DNA of 64,000 nt from Pseudomonas allokribbensis (GTDB lineage Bacteria; Pseudomonadota; Gammaproteobacteria; Pseudomonadales; Pseudomonadaceae): positions 4,907,001 to 4,971,000 of the forward strand of contig NZ_CP062252.1 of NCBI RefSeq assembly GCF_014863605.1, given 5' to 3'. The notes below the pieces were generated by a model. That model was not told the origin of the DNA. It did not search any database and saw only the letters and a program-made list of their open reading frames with translations. Of the stretch, positions 16,802 through 24,903 are shown piece by piece. The number at the start of each line of letters is the position of its first letter. Position 1 is the stretch's first letter. The translations under genes were made by a program, and so were the position numbers.

Positions 16802-18412
16802 TCAGCGCCGCTCCTGATTCCGCGGCCAGCTCAGGCTGAAACACGCCCCGCCCAGACTCTTGCTCTTGCCGATCAGCGCCCGGCCGTCATGCCAGTGGAT
16901 GATCCGTCGCACGATAGATAAGCCCAGGCCGTGCCCACCGGATGCCCGGGTACGGCTGTCGTCCAGCCGCAGGAATGGCGTGAAGATTTTCTCCCAGGCA
17001 CTTTCCGGCACACCGGGGCCGTCGTCCTCGACGTCCACCCGGCAACGCATCTGCCCGACCTGATAACTGACCGTGACCCTTGAGCGCGCATGACGCATGG
17101 CGTTGCCCACCAGATTCTGCAAGGCGCGATGCAGGTAACGCGGCTCGGCCTCGACCCAGGCATCGTCGCAGTCGGCGGCCGACAGGCACAAACCACGTTG
17201 CACCGTGACGTCGGCACGCAGTGGCGCCAGTTCTTCGATCACCTGATTGACCAATGCATCGAGGTCGATGCGCTGGAAGGTCAGCGCCGGTGAACCCTGC
17301 TCCAGCCGCGCATAGGTGAGCATTTCGTCCACCAGCTTATCGAGGTCCTCGATGTCGTGGTCCATGCCTTCGCGGTACTTTTCCAGCGCTTGCGGGGTGG
17401 TGGCCGAACCGATCATTTCCAGACCGAAGCGCAGGCGCGCCACCGGTGTGCGCAACTCATGGGACACCGCACGCACCAGTTCACGCTGGATCGCCAGCAA
17501 TTGCTGCAGGTGCTCGGCCATGCCGTTGAACGCCGCCGCCAGTTTCCCCACCGAGTCGGCGCCGCGGGCCGGCACCCGGGTTTCCAGACTGCCCTTGGCG
17601 ATGCGCGTGGCCGCCGCTTCGAGACCACGCAAACGCCGTTCGAGCTGGCGCACCAATAAATAGACAATGAGACCGATCAGGCTCAGCCCCAGCGCGGCAA
17701 TCAGCACCAGCCACTGCGGCGGGTACGGATTCATCTGATAGAGCGGACCGATTTCCAGCACCCACGGCGTACCGACCATCCCGGCGAACACCCGGATCGA
17801 GTCCCCGCCCTTGCCCAGCGCCATCACCGTATCGCCTTCCGACACGCGACGGCTCTGGTCTTCATCCATGTCGGCCTCGTTCACGGTGACCAGCCGCAGG
17901 TCGAAACCGAAGCCCTTCTCTTCCTTCAATTGCGCCAGTCGTTTGGGCTGCTCGCCCACCGGCACCCGCACCAGTTCATCGGCCAGCAGATAAATGGTCG
18001 CCCGTGCCAGTTGTTCACTGATCTGCTGCACCTCGCCCACCAGCACAAGCTGCTCCTTGTCGCTGACCAGTCGATAGACCTTTGCCGCGTGCGGCCCGGT
18101 TTGCTCGACCAGTGCCTGCCCGCGTTGCACGCGGGTGCGCTGGGTGAGATCGAGATCGGTCTGGGCGAAGGTTTTCAGTGCCAGCGGAATCCCCAGCAGC
18201 CGTTCCCACACCAGCAAGGCGCGGTGGCGCTCGGTTTCGTTCATCGGTTGCAGGTTGTCGGCCATCAGCGAAAACGTGCCGTGGGCCAGACGCTCTCGGT
18301 ACTGCTCGCTGCGTACCTGGTTGAGCAGGTGCAGCGCCAGAACGCCGAGCACCGCCACCAGAATCAGCGCCGCGCACATGCCGCCGTAGATGCGCAGGAA
18401 GATCGAGTTCAC
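16802..18412 (-). CDS. Sensor histidine kinase, RstB-like
   Basis: A 536-residue kinase: membrane helix at the N-terminus (YGGMCAALILVAVLGVLALHL), periplasmic domain of about 200 residues, second helix (WLVLIAALGLSLIGLIVYLLV), HAMP segment, H-box VRAVSHELRTPVARLRFGLE, N-box LQNLVGNAMRHA, G1 VEDDGPGVP and G2 GGHGLGLSIVRRI. It overlaps the response regulator stop by 4 bases, so the two are coupled. It resembles RstB/CpxA-type envelope sensors; the signal is not known. The gene order next to nrdA matches that in P. aeruginosa as I remember it. Confidence 0.85.
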   Translation of the reverse strand: MNSIFLRIYGGMCAALILVAVLGVLALHLLNQVRSEQYRERLAHGTFSLMADNLQPMNETERHRALLVWERLLGIPLALKTFAQTDLDLTQRTRVQRGQALVEQTGPHAAKVYRLVSDKEQLVLVGEVQQISEQLARATIYLLADELVRVPVGEQPKRLAQLKEEKGFGFDLRLVTVNEADMDEDQSRRVSEGDTVMALGKGGDSIRVFAGMVGTPWVLEIGPLYQMNPYPPQWLVLIAALGLSLIGLIVYLLVRQLERRLRGLEAAATRIAKGSLETRVPARGADSVGKLAAAFNGMAEHLQQLLAIQRELVRAVSHELRTPVARLRFGLEMIGSATTPQALEKYREGMDHDIEDLDKLVDEMLTYARLEQGSPALTFQRIDLDALVNQVIEELAPLRADVTVQRGLCLSAADCDDAWVEAEPRYLHRALQNLVGNAMRHARSRVTVSYQVGQMRCRVDVEDDGPGVPESAWEKIFTPFLRLDDSRTRASGGHGLGLSIVRRIIHWHDGRALIGKSKSLGGACFSLSWPRNQERR

Positions 18413-19131
18413 AGCGGCAGTTCTACGCAGGCTTCAGGCACGAACAGATAGCCTTTGCTGCGCACGGTCTTGATCAGGCGCGGGTGATCGGGGTCGTCGC
18501 CGATCTTCGGACGGATGCGCGAGATGCGCACATCGATCGAACGGTCCTGGCCGTCGTAGCCGATGCCGCGCAGCGCGGTGAAGATTTCTTCCCGCGACAG
18601 AATCCTTCCGGCGTTGGACACCAGCAGCCACAGCAGATCGAATTCGGCGCTGGTCAGTTCGATGCCGCTGTCGCTCAGCCAGGCTTCGCGTAAGGCGTTG
18701 TCCACCACCAACGGGCCGAATTGCAGACGGCGTGGCTTGCCCGACGCCGGCTCCGGTGCGTCACTGCGTCGCAACAACGCCTGGATGCGCGCCAGCAACA
18801 GCCGTGGGCGAACCGGTTTGCACACGTAGTCATCGGCGCCGATGTCGAGGCCGAGGATCTGGTCGGCATCGTCGGTGCGCGCGGTCAGCATCAGGATCGG
18901 CCCGTCGTACTGGTCGCGCACTTTGCGGCAGATGCTCAGGCCGTCTTCACCGGGGAGCATCAGGTCGAGGATCACCAGGTCCGGCTGTTCCTTGATGATT
19001 CGCGCCGCCGCCAGGGCTCCGTTGCCTTCGATCTCCACGCGCAATCCATTGGCTTGCAGGTATTCGCGGGTCAGTTCGGCCAGACGCTGGTCGTCCTCGA
19101 CTATCAATACCTGCCAGGCTTCTTGCTCCAC
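18409..19131 (-). CDS. Response regulator, OmpR class, RstA-like
   Basis: A 240-residue regulator if started at GTG 19131, which gives MEQEAWQVLIVEDDQRL and has GAGG upstream; an ATG at 19191 would add 20 residues outside the receiver fold. Receiver domain with phospho-acceptor Asp in LVILDLMLPGEDG, switch Thr in MLTARTDD and Lys in VCKPVRP; winged helix ending VDVRISRIRPKIGDDPDH...RSKGYLF. Acts on promoters when phosphorylated by the kinase it overlaps. Targets unknown. Confidence 0.85.
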   Translation of the reverse strand: MEQEAWQVLIVEDDQRLAELTREYLQANGLRVEIEGNGALAAARIIKEQPDLVILDLMLPGEDGLSICRKVRDQYDGPILMLTARTDDADQILGLDIGADDYVCKPVRPRLLLARIQALLRRSDAPEPASGKPRRLQFGPLVVDNALREAWLSDSGIELTSAEFDLLWLLVSNAGRILSREEIFTALRGIGYDGQDRSIDVRISRIRPKIGDDPDHPRLIKTVRSKGYLFVPEACVELPL

Positions 19132-19423
19132 GGATGACCTCTGCTTGCCGATGTTGCGAATAAAGGAAGGATCCTCCCGTCTTTTTGTCATCTTTAAGGA
19201 GGATAAGAATGCGTGTGACAGGGCCGATTGTATAAACGGCGTACAGCGAGAACACAAGTCGGTAAATGCGTTCGGACAAGGCCGTTTTTTGTGATAGGGT
19301 TCGCGCCCTTAAAAATCCGCTGAAGCGTTTTTCCCGAAGAGAAAACAGTGACAAACGGTCTAACTCAGCAGGTTCGCGGCCTACAAAGGAATTCCCTGTT
19401 TCGCACACAATTTACGCACAGGG

Positions 19424-19432
19424 TTATCCACA
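19424..19432 (+). promoter_or_regulatory. DnaA box upstream of nrdA
   Basis: TTATCCACA, an exact match to the DnaA consensus, 28 bases before the first NrdR-like box. DnaA activates or modulates nrdAB in Escherichia coli, coupling dNTP supply to replication initiation. Confidence 0.6.
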
Positions 19433-19459
19433 GGCTGTCCGTTGCAATCGCCCCCCAAA

Positions 19460-19506
19460 ACGCATTATCTTGTAGCCCGCGCTCAAAAAAACCCTACATA
19501 TAGGGT
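19460..19506 (+). promoter_or_regulatory. Pair of NrdR boxes upstream of nrdA
   Basis: Box 2, ACCCTACATATAGGGT (19491-19506), matches the NrdR consensus acaCwAtATaTwGtgt closely and is itself an inverted repeat. Box 1, ACGCATTATCTTGTAG (19460-19475), is a weaker match. They start exactly 31 bases apart, the three-helical-turn spacing typical of tandem NrdR sites. NrdR represses ribonucleotide reductase genes when dATP is plentiful. Confidence 0.75.
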
Positions 19507-19865
19507 TTGACGCTAAAAACCAAACACAAACCGGACAGTGAATTCAAGGCTTTTTATTGCCATTGTCGGGTTGAACCAAACGTATTTTCAGAAGCCCAAA
19601 CCGCGCCTGCGGATGGCTACCGTTTTTCAGCCGATCACGGCGTAAACGGTACGGGTGTTGCAGTTCAAAACTGCTCCCCGAAAGGAATGCGGTTTCACGC
19701 GTATCGCGCGAACCGAAGACTTCGGCATGGAAGCGGCGCCCACAAGGCCCACTTCCTGAACTGTCCCGAAGTCGTTACCCGGCGCTGGCCGGTCGTAGTG
19801 CTTCAGGACGGAACGGTGGGCACCGTGATGGTGCCCAAACAAACATAGAGAACGTGGAGACACCC

Positions 19866-22760
19866 ATGCAAACCGACACAACTCGCGAGAACCCGCAGGG
19901 CACCTTGCCGCAGGCCGCCGATTCGAATTCGGATCTGGCTGCCACCGCGCCTGGTCAACTGCGTGTGATCAAGCGTAATGGCACTGTCGTTCCTTACACC
20001 GATGACAAGATCACCGTCGCTATCACCAAAGCGTTTCTCGCAGTTGAGGGCGGCACCGCTGCCGCTTCGTCGCGAATCCACGACACCGTTGCCCGCCTGA
20101 CCGAACAGGTCACCGCGACCTTCAAGCGTCGCATGCCTTCGGGCGGCACCATCCACATCGAAGAAATCCAGGACCAGGTCGAACTGGCCCTGATGCGTGC
20201 CGGCGAGCAGAAAGTGGCTCGCGACTACGTGATCTACCGTGACGGCCGTTCGAAAGAACGCGCTGCCCACGCTCCGGCCGAAGCCGCAGTCAACGCTCAC
20301 CCGTCGATCCGCATCACCCGCGCCGACGGCAGCCTCGCGCCGCTGGACATGGGTCGCCTGAACACCATCGTCACCGAAGCCTGCGAAGGTCTGGCCGAAG
20401 TCGACGGCGACCTGATCCAGCGCGAAACCCTGAAGAACCTGTACGACGGCGTTGCCCTGAACGACGTCAACACCGCGCTGGTAATGACCGCCCGCACCCT
20501 GGTCGAGCGCGAGCCGAACTACTCGTTCGTGACCGCCCGCCTGCTGATGGACACCCTGCGTGCCGAAGGCCTGGGCTTCCTGGGCGTCGCCGAGAGCGCG
20601 ACTCACCACGAAATGGCTGACCTGTACGCCAAGGCGCTGCCGGCCTACGTCGCCAAAGGTATCGAGTTCGAACTGCTGAACCCTGTGCTGGCCTCCTTCG
20701 ACCTGGAAAAACTGGGCAAGGCGATCAACCACGAGCGCGACCAGCAATTCACCTACCTGGGCCTGCAAACCCTGTACGACCGTTACTTCATCCACAAGGA
20801 TGGCGTGCGTTTCGAACTGCCACAGATCTTCTTCATGCGCGTGGCCATGGGCCTGGCGATCGAAGAGAAGCAGAAAGAAGACCGTGCGATCGAGTTCTAC
20901 AACCTGCTGTCCTCGTTCGACTACATGGCTTCGACCCCGACCCTGTTCAACGCCGGTACCCTGCGTCCACAGCTGTCGAGCTGCTACCTGACCACCGTGC
21001 CGGATGACCTGTCGGGCATCTACCACGCGATCCACGACAACGCCATGCTGTCGAAATTCGCCGGTGGCCTGGGCAACGACTGGACGCCGGTGCGTGCACT
21101 GGGTTCGTACATCAAGGGCACCAACGGCAAGTCCCAGGGCGTGGTTCCGTTCCTGAAAGTCGTGAACGACACCGCCGTTGCCGTTAACCAGGGTGGCAAG
21201 CGCAAAGGCGCTGTCTGCGCCTACCTGGAAACCTGGCACATGGACATCGAAGAGTTCATCGAGCTGCGCAAGAACACCGGTGATGACCGTCGTCGTACCC
21301 ACGACATGAACACCGCCAACTGGATCCCTGACCTGTTCATGAAGCGCGTCTTCGATGACGGCAAGTGGACCCTGTTCTCGCCATCCGAAGTACCAGACCT
21401 GCACGACCTGACCGGCAAGGCCTTCGAAGAGCGCTACGAGTACTACGAAGCCCTGACCGAGTACCCAGGCAAGGTCAAGCTGTTCAAGACCATCCAGGCC
21501 AAAGACCTGTGGCGCAAGATGCTGTCCATGCTGTTCGAAACCGGCCACCCATGGCTGACTTTCAAGGACCCGTGCAACCTACGCAGCCCGCAGCAGCACG
21601 TCGGCGTGGTTCACAGCTCGAACCTGTGCACCGAGATCACCCTGAACACCAACAAGGACGAGATCGCGGTCTGCAACCTGGGCTCGATCAACCTGCCGAA
21701 CCACATCGTCGACGGCAAGCTGGACACCGCCAAGCTCAAGCGCACCATCGACGTAGCCGTTCGCATGCTCGACAACGTGATCGACATCAACTACTACTCG
21801 GTACCGCAGGCGAAGAACTCCAACTTCCGCCACCGTCCGGTCGGCCTGGGCATCATGGGCTTCCAGGACGCGCTGTACCTGCAGCACATCCCTTACGGTT
21901 CCGACGCTGCCGTCGAGTTCGCCGACAAGTCGATGGAAGCGGTCAGCTACTACGCGATCCAGGCTTCCTGCGACCTGGCTGACGAGCGCGGCTCGTACGA
22001 GACGTTCCAGGGTTCGCTGTGGTCCAAAGGCGTACTGCCGCTGGATTCGCAACAGATCCTGATCGAAGCACGTGGCCAGAAGTACATCGACGTCGACCTG
22101 ACCGAGTCCCTGGACTGGGCACCGGTTCGCGCCCGTGTACAGAAAGGCATCCGTAACTCGAACATCATGGCCATCGCACCGACCGCGACCATCGCCAACA
22201 TCACCGGCGTATCGCAGTCGATCGAACCGACCTACCAGAACCTGTATGTGAAATCGAACCTGTCGGGCGAATTCACCGTGATCAACCCGTACCTGGTTCG
22301 CGACCTGAAGGCTCGCGGTCTGTGGGACTCGGTCATGATCAACGACCTGAAGTACTACGACGGTTCGGTTCAGCAGATCGAGCGCATCCCGCAAGAACTC
22401 AAAGAGCTCTACGCGACCGCGTTCGAAGTGGACACCAAGTGGATCGTTGACGCCGCCAGCCGTCGTCAGAAGTGGATCGACCAGGCCCAGTCGCTGAACC
22501 TGTACATCGCCGGCGCATCGGGCAAGAAACTCGACGTGACCTACCGCATGGCCTGGTACCGTGGTCTGAAAACCACCTATTACCTCCGTGCCCTGGCTGC
22601 GACCAGCACCGAGAAGTCGACCATCAACACCGGCAAGCTGAACGCTGTTTCCAGCGGCGGCAACCACGGTGACGATTCGGTCCTGGCAGCGCCTGCCGGC
22701 CCTGCTCCAGTGCCGAAGGCTTGCGCCATCGACGAGCCGGATTGCGAAGCTTGCCAATAA
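19866..22760 (+). CDS. nrdA: Class Ia ribonucleoside-diphosphate reductase, alpha subunit
   Basis: A 964-residue NrdA, which reduces ribonucleotides to deoxyribonucleotides with the radical supplied by NrdB. Two ATP-cone allosteric domains are visible at the N-terminus (LRVIKRNGTVVPYTDDKIT and IRITRADGSLAPLDMGRL), as known for P. aeruginosa NrdA. The catalytic barrel has the redox Cys in RPQLSSCYLTTVPDD, the thiyl-radical Cys in SSNLCTEITLNTN and the partner Cys in IAVCNLGSINLPNH. The C-terminal shuttle pair is CEAC. ATG 19866 follows GGAGA at a good distance; the GTG 12 bases earlier would overlap that site. nrdB does not follow directly: a strong terminator ends the gene. Confidence 0.96.
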   Translation: MQTDTTRENPQGTLPQAADSNSDLAATAPGQLRVIKRNGTVVPYTDDKITVAITKAFLAVEGGTAAASSRIHDTVARLTEQVTATFKRRMPSGGTIHIEEIQDQVELALMRAGEQKVARDYVIYRDGRSKERAAHAPAEAAVNAHPSIRITRADGSLAPLDMGRLNTIVTEACEGLAEVDGDLIQRETLKNLYDGVALNDVNTALVMTARTLVEREPNYSFVTARLLMDTLRAEGLGFLGVAESATHHEMADLYAKALPAYVAKGIEFELLNPVLASFDLEKLGKAINHERDQQFTYLGLQTLYDRYFIHKDGVRFELPQIFFMRVAMGLAIEEKQKEDRAIEFYNLLSSFDYMASTPTLFNAGTLRPQLSSCYLTTVPDDLSGIYHAIHDNAMLSKFAGGLGNDWTPVRALGSYIKGTNGKSQGVVPFLKVVNDTAVAVNQGGKRKGAVCAYLETWHMDIEEFIELRKNTGDDRRRTHDMNTANWIPDLFMKRVFDDGKWTLFSPSEVPDLHDLTGKAFEERYEYYEALTEYPGKVKLFKTIQAKDLWRKMLSMLFETGHPWLTFKDPCNLRSPQQHVGVVHSSNLCTEITLNTNKDEIAVCNLGSINLPNHIVDGKLDTAKLKRTIDVAVRMLDNVIDINYYSVPQAKNSNFRHRPVGLGIMGFQDALYLQHIPYGSDAAVEFADKSMEAVSYYAIQASCDLADERGSYETFQGSLWSKGVLPLDSQQILIEARGQKYIDVDLTESLDWAPVRARVQKGIRNSNIMAIAPTATIANITGVSQSIEPTYQNLYVKSNLSGEFTVINPYLVRDLKARGLWDSVMINDLKYYDGSVQQIERIPQELKELYATAFEVDTKWIVDAASRRQKWIDQAQSLNLYIAGASGKKLDVTYRMAWYRGLKTTYYLRALAATSTEKSTINTGKLNAVSSGGNHGDDSVLAAPAGPAPVPKACAIDEPDCEACQ

Positions 22761-22800
22761 GCTGAGCTGAATCGGGCGTTGCGAGACGCCTGATTCCTCC

Positions 22801-22854
22801 AGACAAAAGAAAACCCCCGACAGACTTCTGGTTTGTCGGGGTTTTCTTTTGTCT
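22801..22854 (+). terminator. Strong terminator after nrdA
   Basis: A long hairpin: the outer AGACAAAAGAAAA pairs with TTTTCTTTTGTCT and the inner CCCCGACA with TGTCGGGG, around an 11-base loop. The T tract lies inside the outer arm. Confidence 0.85.
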
Positions 22855-22935
22855 GCCAAACACCAAGGCTCTAACGAACAGGTTTCAGCAGATACAAAAA
22901 AGGCCCCTTCACAGAAGGAGCCTCCCTATCGGTGC

Positions 22936-23133
22936 TTACCGACGGCAGCCGCCGTTGTTGAAAGGACCGGCAACACGAACCCAGCCACTGGCTTGCGGAA
23001 CGTTGCTGCACATAGTACGGCCGGTCGAAGCCGACTCATAAAGCCACCAGGAAGCCGGAGCAGCTTGAACAACGACTGCACCCAACAGCAAACTTGCGGC
23101 CAAAGTCAGACCAAAACCAATACGCAGCGACAT
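22936..23133 (-). CDS. Small secreted protein, unknown
   Basis: A 65-residue protein with a clear signal peptide (MSLRIGFGLTLAASLLLGAV, ending QAAPA) and a mature part of about 40 residues with Trp-Trp, two Cys (TMCSNVP and NNGGCRR) and a Gly-rich end. A longer in-frame start at 23163 would spoil the signal peptide. The two Cys may form a disulfide in the periplasm. I do not recognise the family. Its upstream region is AT-rich and contains an ANR-box-like sequence. Confidence 0.65.
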   Translation of the reverse strand: MSLRIGFGLTLAASLLLGAVVVQAAPASWWLYESASTGRTMCSNVPQASGWVRVAGPFNNGGCRR

Positions 23134-23517
23134 AACGATCTCCATTTCAAATAAACGTCTCAAACGGCCGTCAGCGCAATAACTTCATAGTTCATCATCT
23201 TGCCGACACAACCAGAGACAGCAGTAAGAGTGTTGCAACCGAACACCCATCTTTTCATCAAGACCCTGACGAAAGAGCGCGCACCTTACATTGCGAAACA
23301 ACTAAAAACAATAAAGAAAACTCTCACAGCCAAAATTATTTATTAATTAAATAAACTCAAAAAAAATCAACAAACACGAAAAAACCTACAACCTTAATTG
23401 CATATAAACCATTGACCCAGATCAAAAAAAATACGCTAACTAAAACCAGACACGCGACACAATCTTCCTTAATTAAAAACAACGCTCCAACAAGTTAACG
23501 TTTGTCTGCGCAATAAA
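23134..23517. other. AT-rich intergenic region, 384 bases
   Basis: No gene seen. The stretch from about 23290 is strikingly rich in A and T for this chromosome (runs of A, TTATTAATTAAATAAA). It lies upstream of the small secreted protein and downstream of the efflux operon. The only recognisable site is the ANR-like box. Confidence 0.6.
23412..23425. promoter_or_regulatory. ANR/FNR-type box
   Basis: TTGAC-CCAG-ATCAA, one base from the palindromic TTGAT-N4-ATCAA consensus of the anaerobic regulator ANR. It is about 280 bases upstream of the 65-residue protein, which is far for direct activation. Confidence 0.4.
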
Positions 23518-24903
23518 TTAACGCGCGAAGCCTCCGCCCAGTGCCAGGTACAGTCCCATTTGCGCCTGCAGTCGCTCGAAGCGATTCTGCGCCAGCGAAA
23601 TTTGCGCGGCACGACGGCTCTCTTGCAAATCCAGCCACTCCTTGATACCCGTTTGCCCGCTGCGATAACGAATTTCGGCCAACCCTTCGGCTTTCATTGC
23701 GGCGACCAGAGCCTGCTCTCGCCGTCCCCCCTGATCAGCAAACTGCACTTGCGCCGACAGCGCATCTTCAACTTCCGCCAGCGCGATATAAAGGCTCTGG
23801 CGAAAATCGATTATCGCCGCCTCATAGTCCACCGCCGATATACCCACTGTGTACTTGCGAACATTCCATTGCACAAACGGCAGACTGATACCAACGCCCA
23901 GTAGACCGACAGGGTTATTGAGCACCTGGCTTAACTCCCGACTACCACCCGTCGCCAGACCGCCAGTCAGTGTGAACGAAGGATAGAAACTGGCACGCGT
24001 TGCGTCATAGTTCGACAGCGCCTGGCGTAATCGCCATTCAGCCGCCTGCAGATCCGGGCGTCGATCAACCAGATCAGCCGGCAAGCCTGCCGGTACACTC
24101 GCCAATGCCGCCGAAGGTAATTGCACAAGTTCTGCAAACCGATGCTCGGGTGCCTGATCGAAGACAATGGCCAGTGCGTTGCGCGCCACTTCAAGTTGCT
24201 GCAGATAGTCGCTCAATACAGCACGCTGCGTGGCCAGGACCTGCTCGGCTTGCGCCTCTTCAAGTCCGCTCGCCGCACCCGCCAGACGTTGGGACTGCAC
24301 CAGTTGCAACGTCTGTTCGGCGTACCGGATGCTTTCCCGCGCAGACCGGGCCAGTTCGTTGAACAGGCCGATCTGCCAATAAAGGCGCGCTGTCGTACCC
24401 ACCAGACTCAGCGCACTGGCACGCCGGTCAAAATCGGTCGCCAACAGCGCCCACTGCGCGGCATCGCGCGTACTCGCCAGGCGCCCCCACAAATCGACTT
24501 CGTAACGCACCGACGAGCTCGTGGAAAATCGACGCTGGCCTGAATTGTCTCGATGTAGATTCCTGCTCCAGTCCGCCCCCGCCCCCACGTCCAGATCGGG
24601 CGTGATATTGGTCCCGGTGAGTCCTGCCTGAAGCGCTGCCCGACGCACTCTGAGCGCAGCCACTGCAAGATCGTTATTGCGCGCCAGAGCGTCGTCAACC
24701 AAGGCGTTCAGACGTGGATCATCAAACGCTTCCCACCATCGCTCCCGCACACTCAATGAGCGCTCACGGGATGCGTCACCAAACCAGAAGGCCGGCGTCT
24801 TCACTTCCGGTTGACGGTATTCGCTGTGCAGCAGGGCGCTGCAACCACCCAACAACAAAGGCAACTGCAATGCCCAGATCCACTTGCGCTTCATGTACTT
24901 CAT
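23518..24903 (-). CDS. Outer-membrane efflux lipoprotein of a MacAB-type tripartite pump (TolC/NodT family)
   Basis: A 461-residue outer-membrane factor with a lipoprotein signal (LPLLLGGCS, lipidated Cys near residue 21). The body has the two repeated OEP halves: VRERWWEAFDDPRLNALVDDALARNNDLAVAALRV in the first and LVDRRPDLQAAEWRLRQALSNYDATRASFYP in the second. It is the channel for the MacA-MacB pump upstream; the ATG at 24903 overlaps the macB stop (ATGA), although Met at 24894 is also possible. The three-gene layout equals that of PvdR-PvdT-OpmQ and of lipopeptide exporters. Confidence 0.88.
   Translation of the reverse strand: MKYMKRKWIWALQLPLLLGGCSALLHSEYRQPEVKTPAFWFGDASRERSLSVRERWWEAFDDPRLNALVDDALARNNDLAVAALRVRRAALQAGLTGTNITPDLDVGAGADWSRNLHRDNSGQRRFSTSSSVRYEVDLWGRLASTRDAAQWALLATDFDRRASALSLVGTTARLYWQIGLFNELARSARESIRYAEQTLQLVQSQRLAGAASGLEEAQAEQVLATQRAVLSDYLQQLEVARNALAIVFDQAPEHRFAELVQLPSAALASVPAGLPADLVDRRPDLQAAEWRLRQALSNYDATRASFYPSFTLTGGLATGGSRELSQVLNNPVGLLGVGISLPFVQWNVRKYTVGISAVDYEAAIIDFRQSLYIALAEVEDALSAQVQFADQGGRREQALVAAMKAEGLAEIRYRSGQTGIKEWLDLQESRRAAQISLAQNRFERLQAQMGLYLALGGGFAR

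Larger units (their letters stand above)
19132..19865 (+). other. 734-base non-coding control region and leader of nrdA
   Basis: No convincing gene. The left 250 bases serve as promoter for the response regulator on the reverse strand. The middle holds the DnaA box and the NrdR-like pair. From about 19507 to the nrdA start there are some 350 bases with mixed composition and several short inverted segments, which would form a long untranslated leader if transcription begins next to the NrdR boxes. A 113-codon open frame at 19507-19848 has no good start and no protein-like character. Confidence 0.6.

Noticed and set aside
19507..19848. 113-codon open frame in the nrdA leader
   Set aside because: Weak start, no ribosome site, atypical composition; more likely untranslated leader.
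19803..21548. 581-codon reverse open frame opposite nrdA
   Set aside because: Antisense shadow of nrdA codon bias; no start site or homology-like sequence.
22761..23517. nrdB expected after nrdA
   Set aside because: No frame in this interval encodes the beta-subunit iron-ligand motifs; only the 65-residue protein is present.
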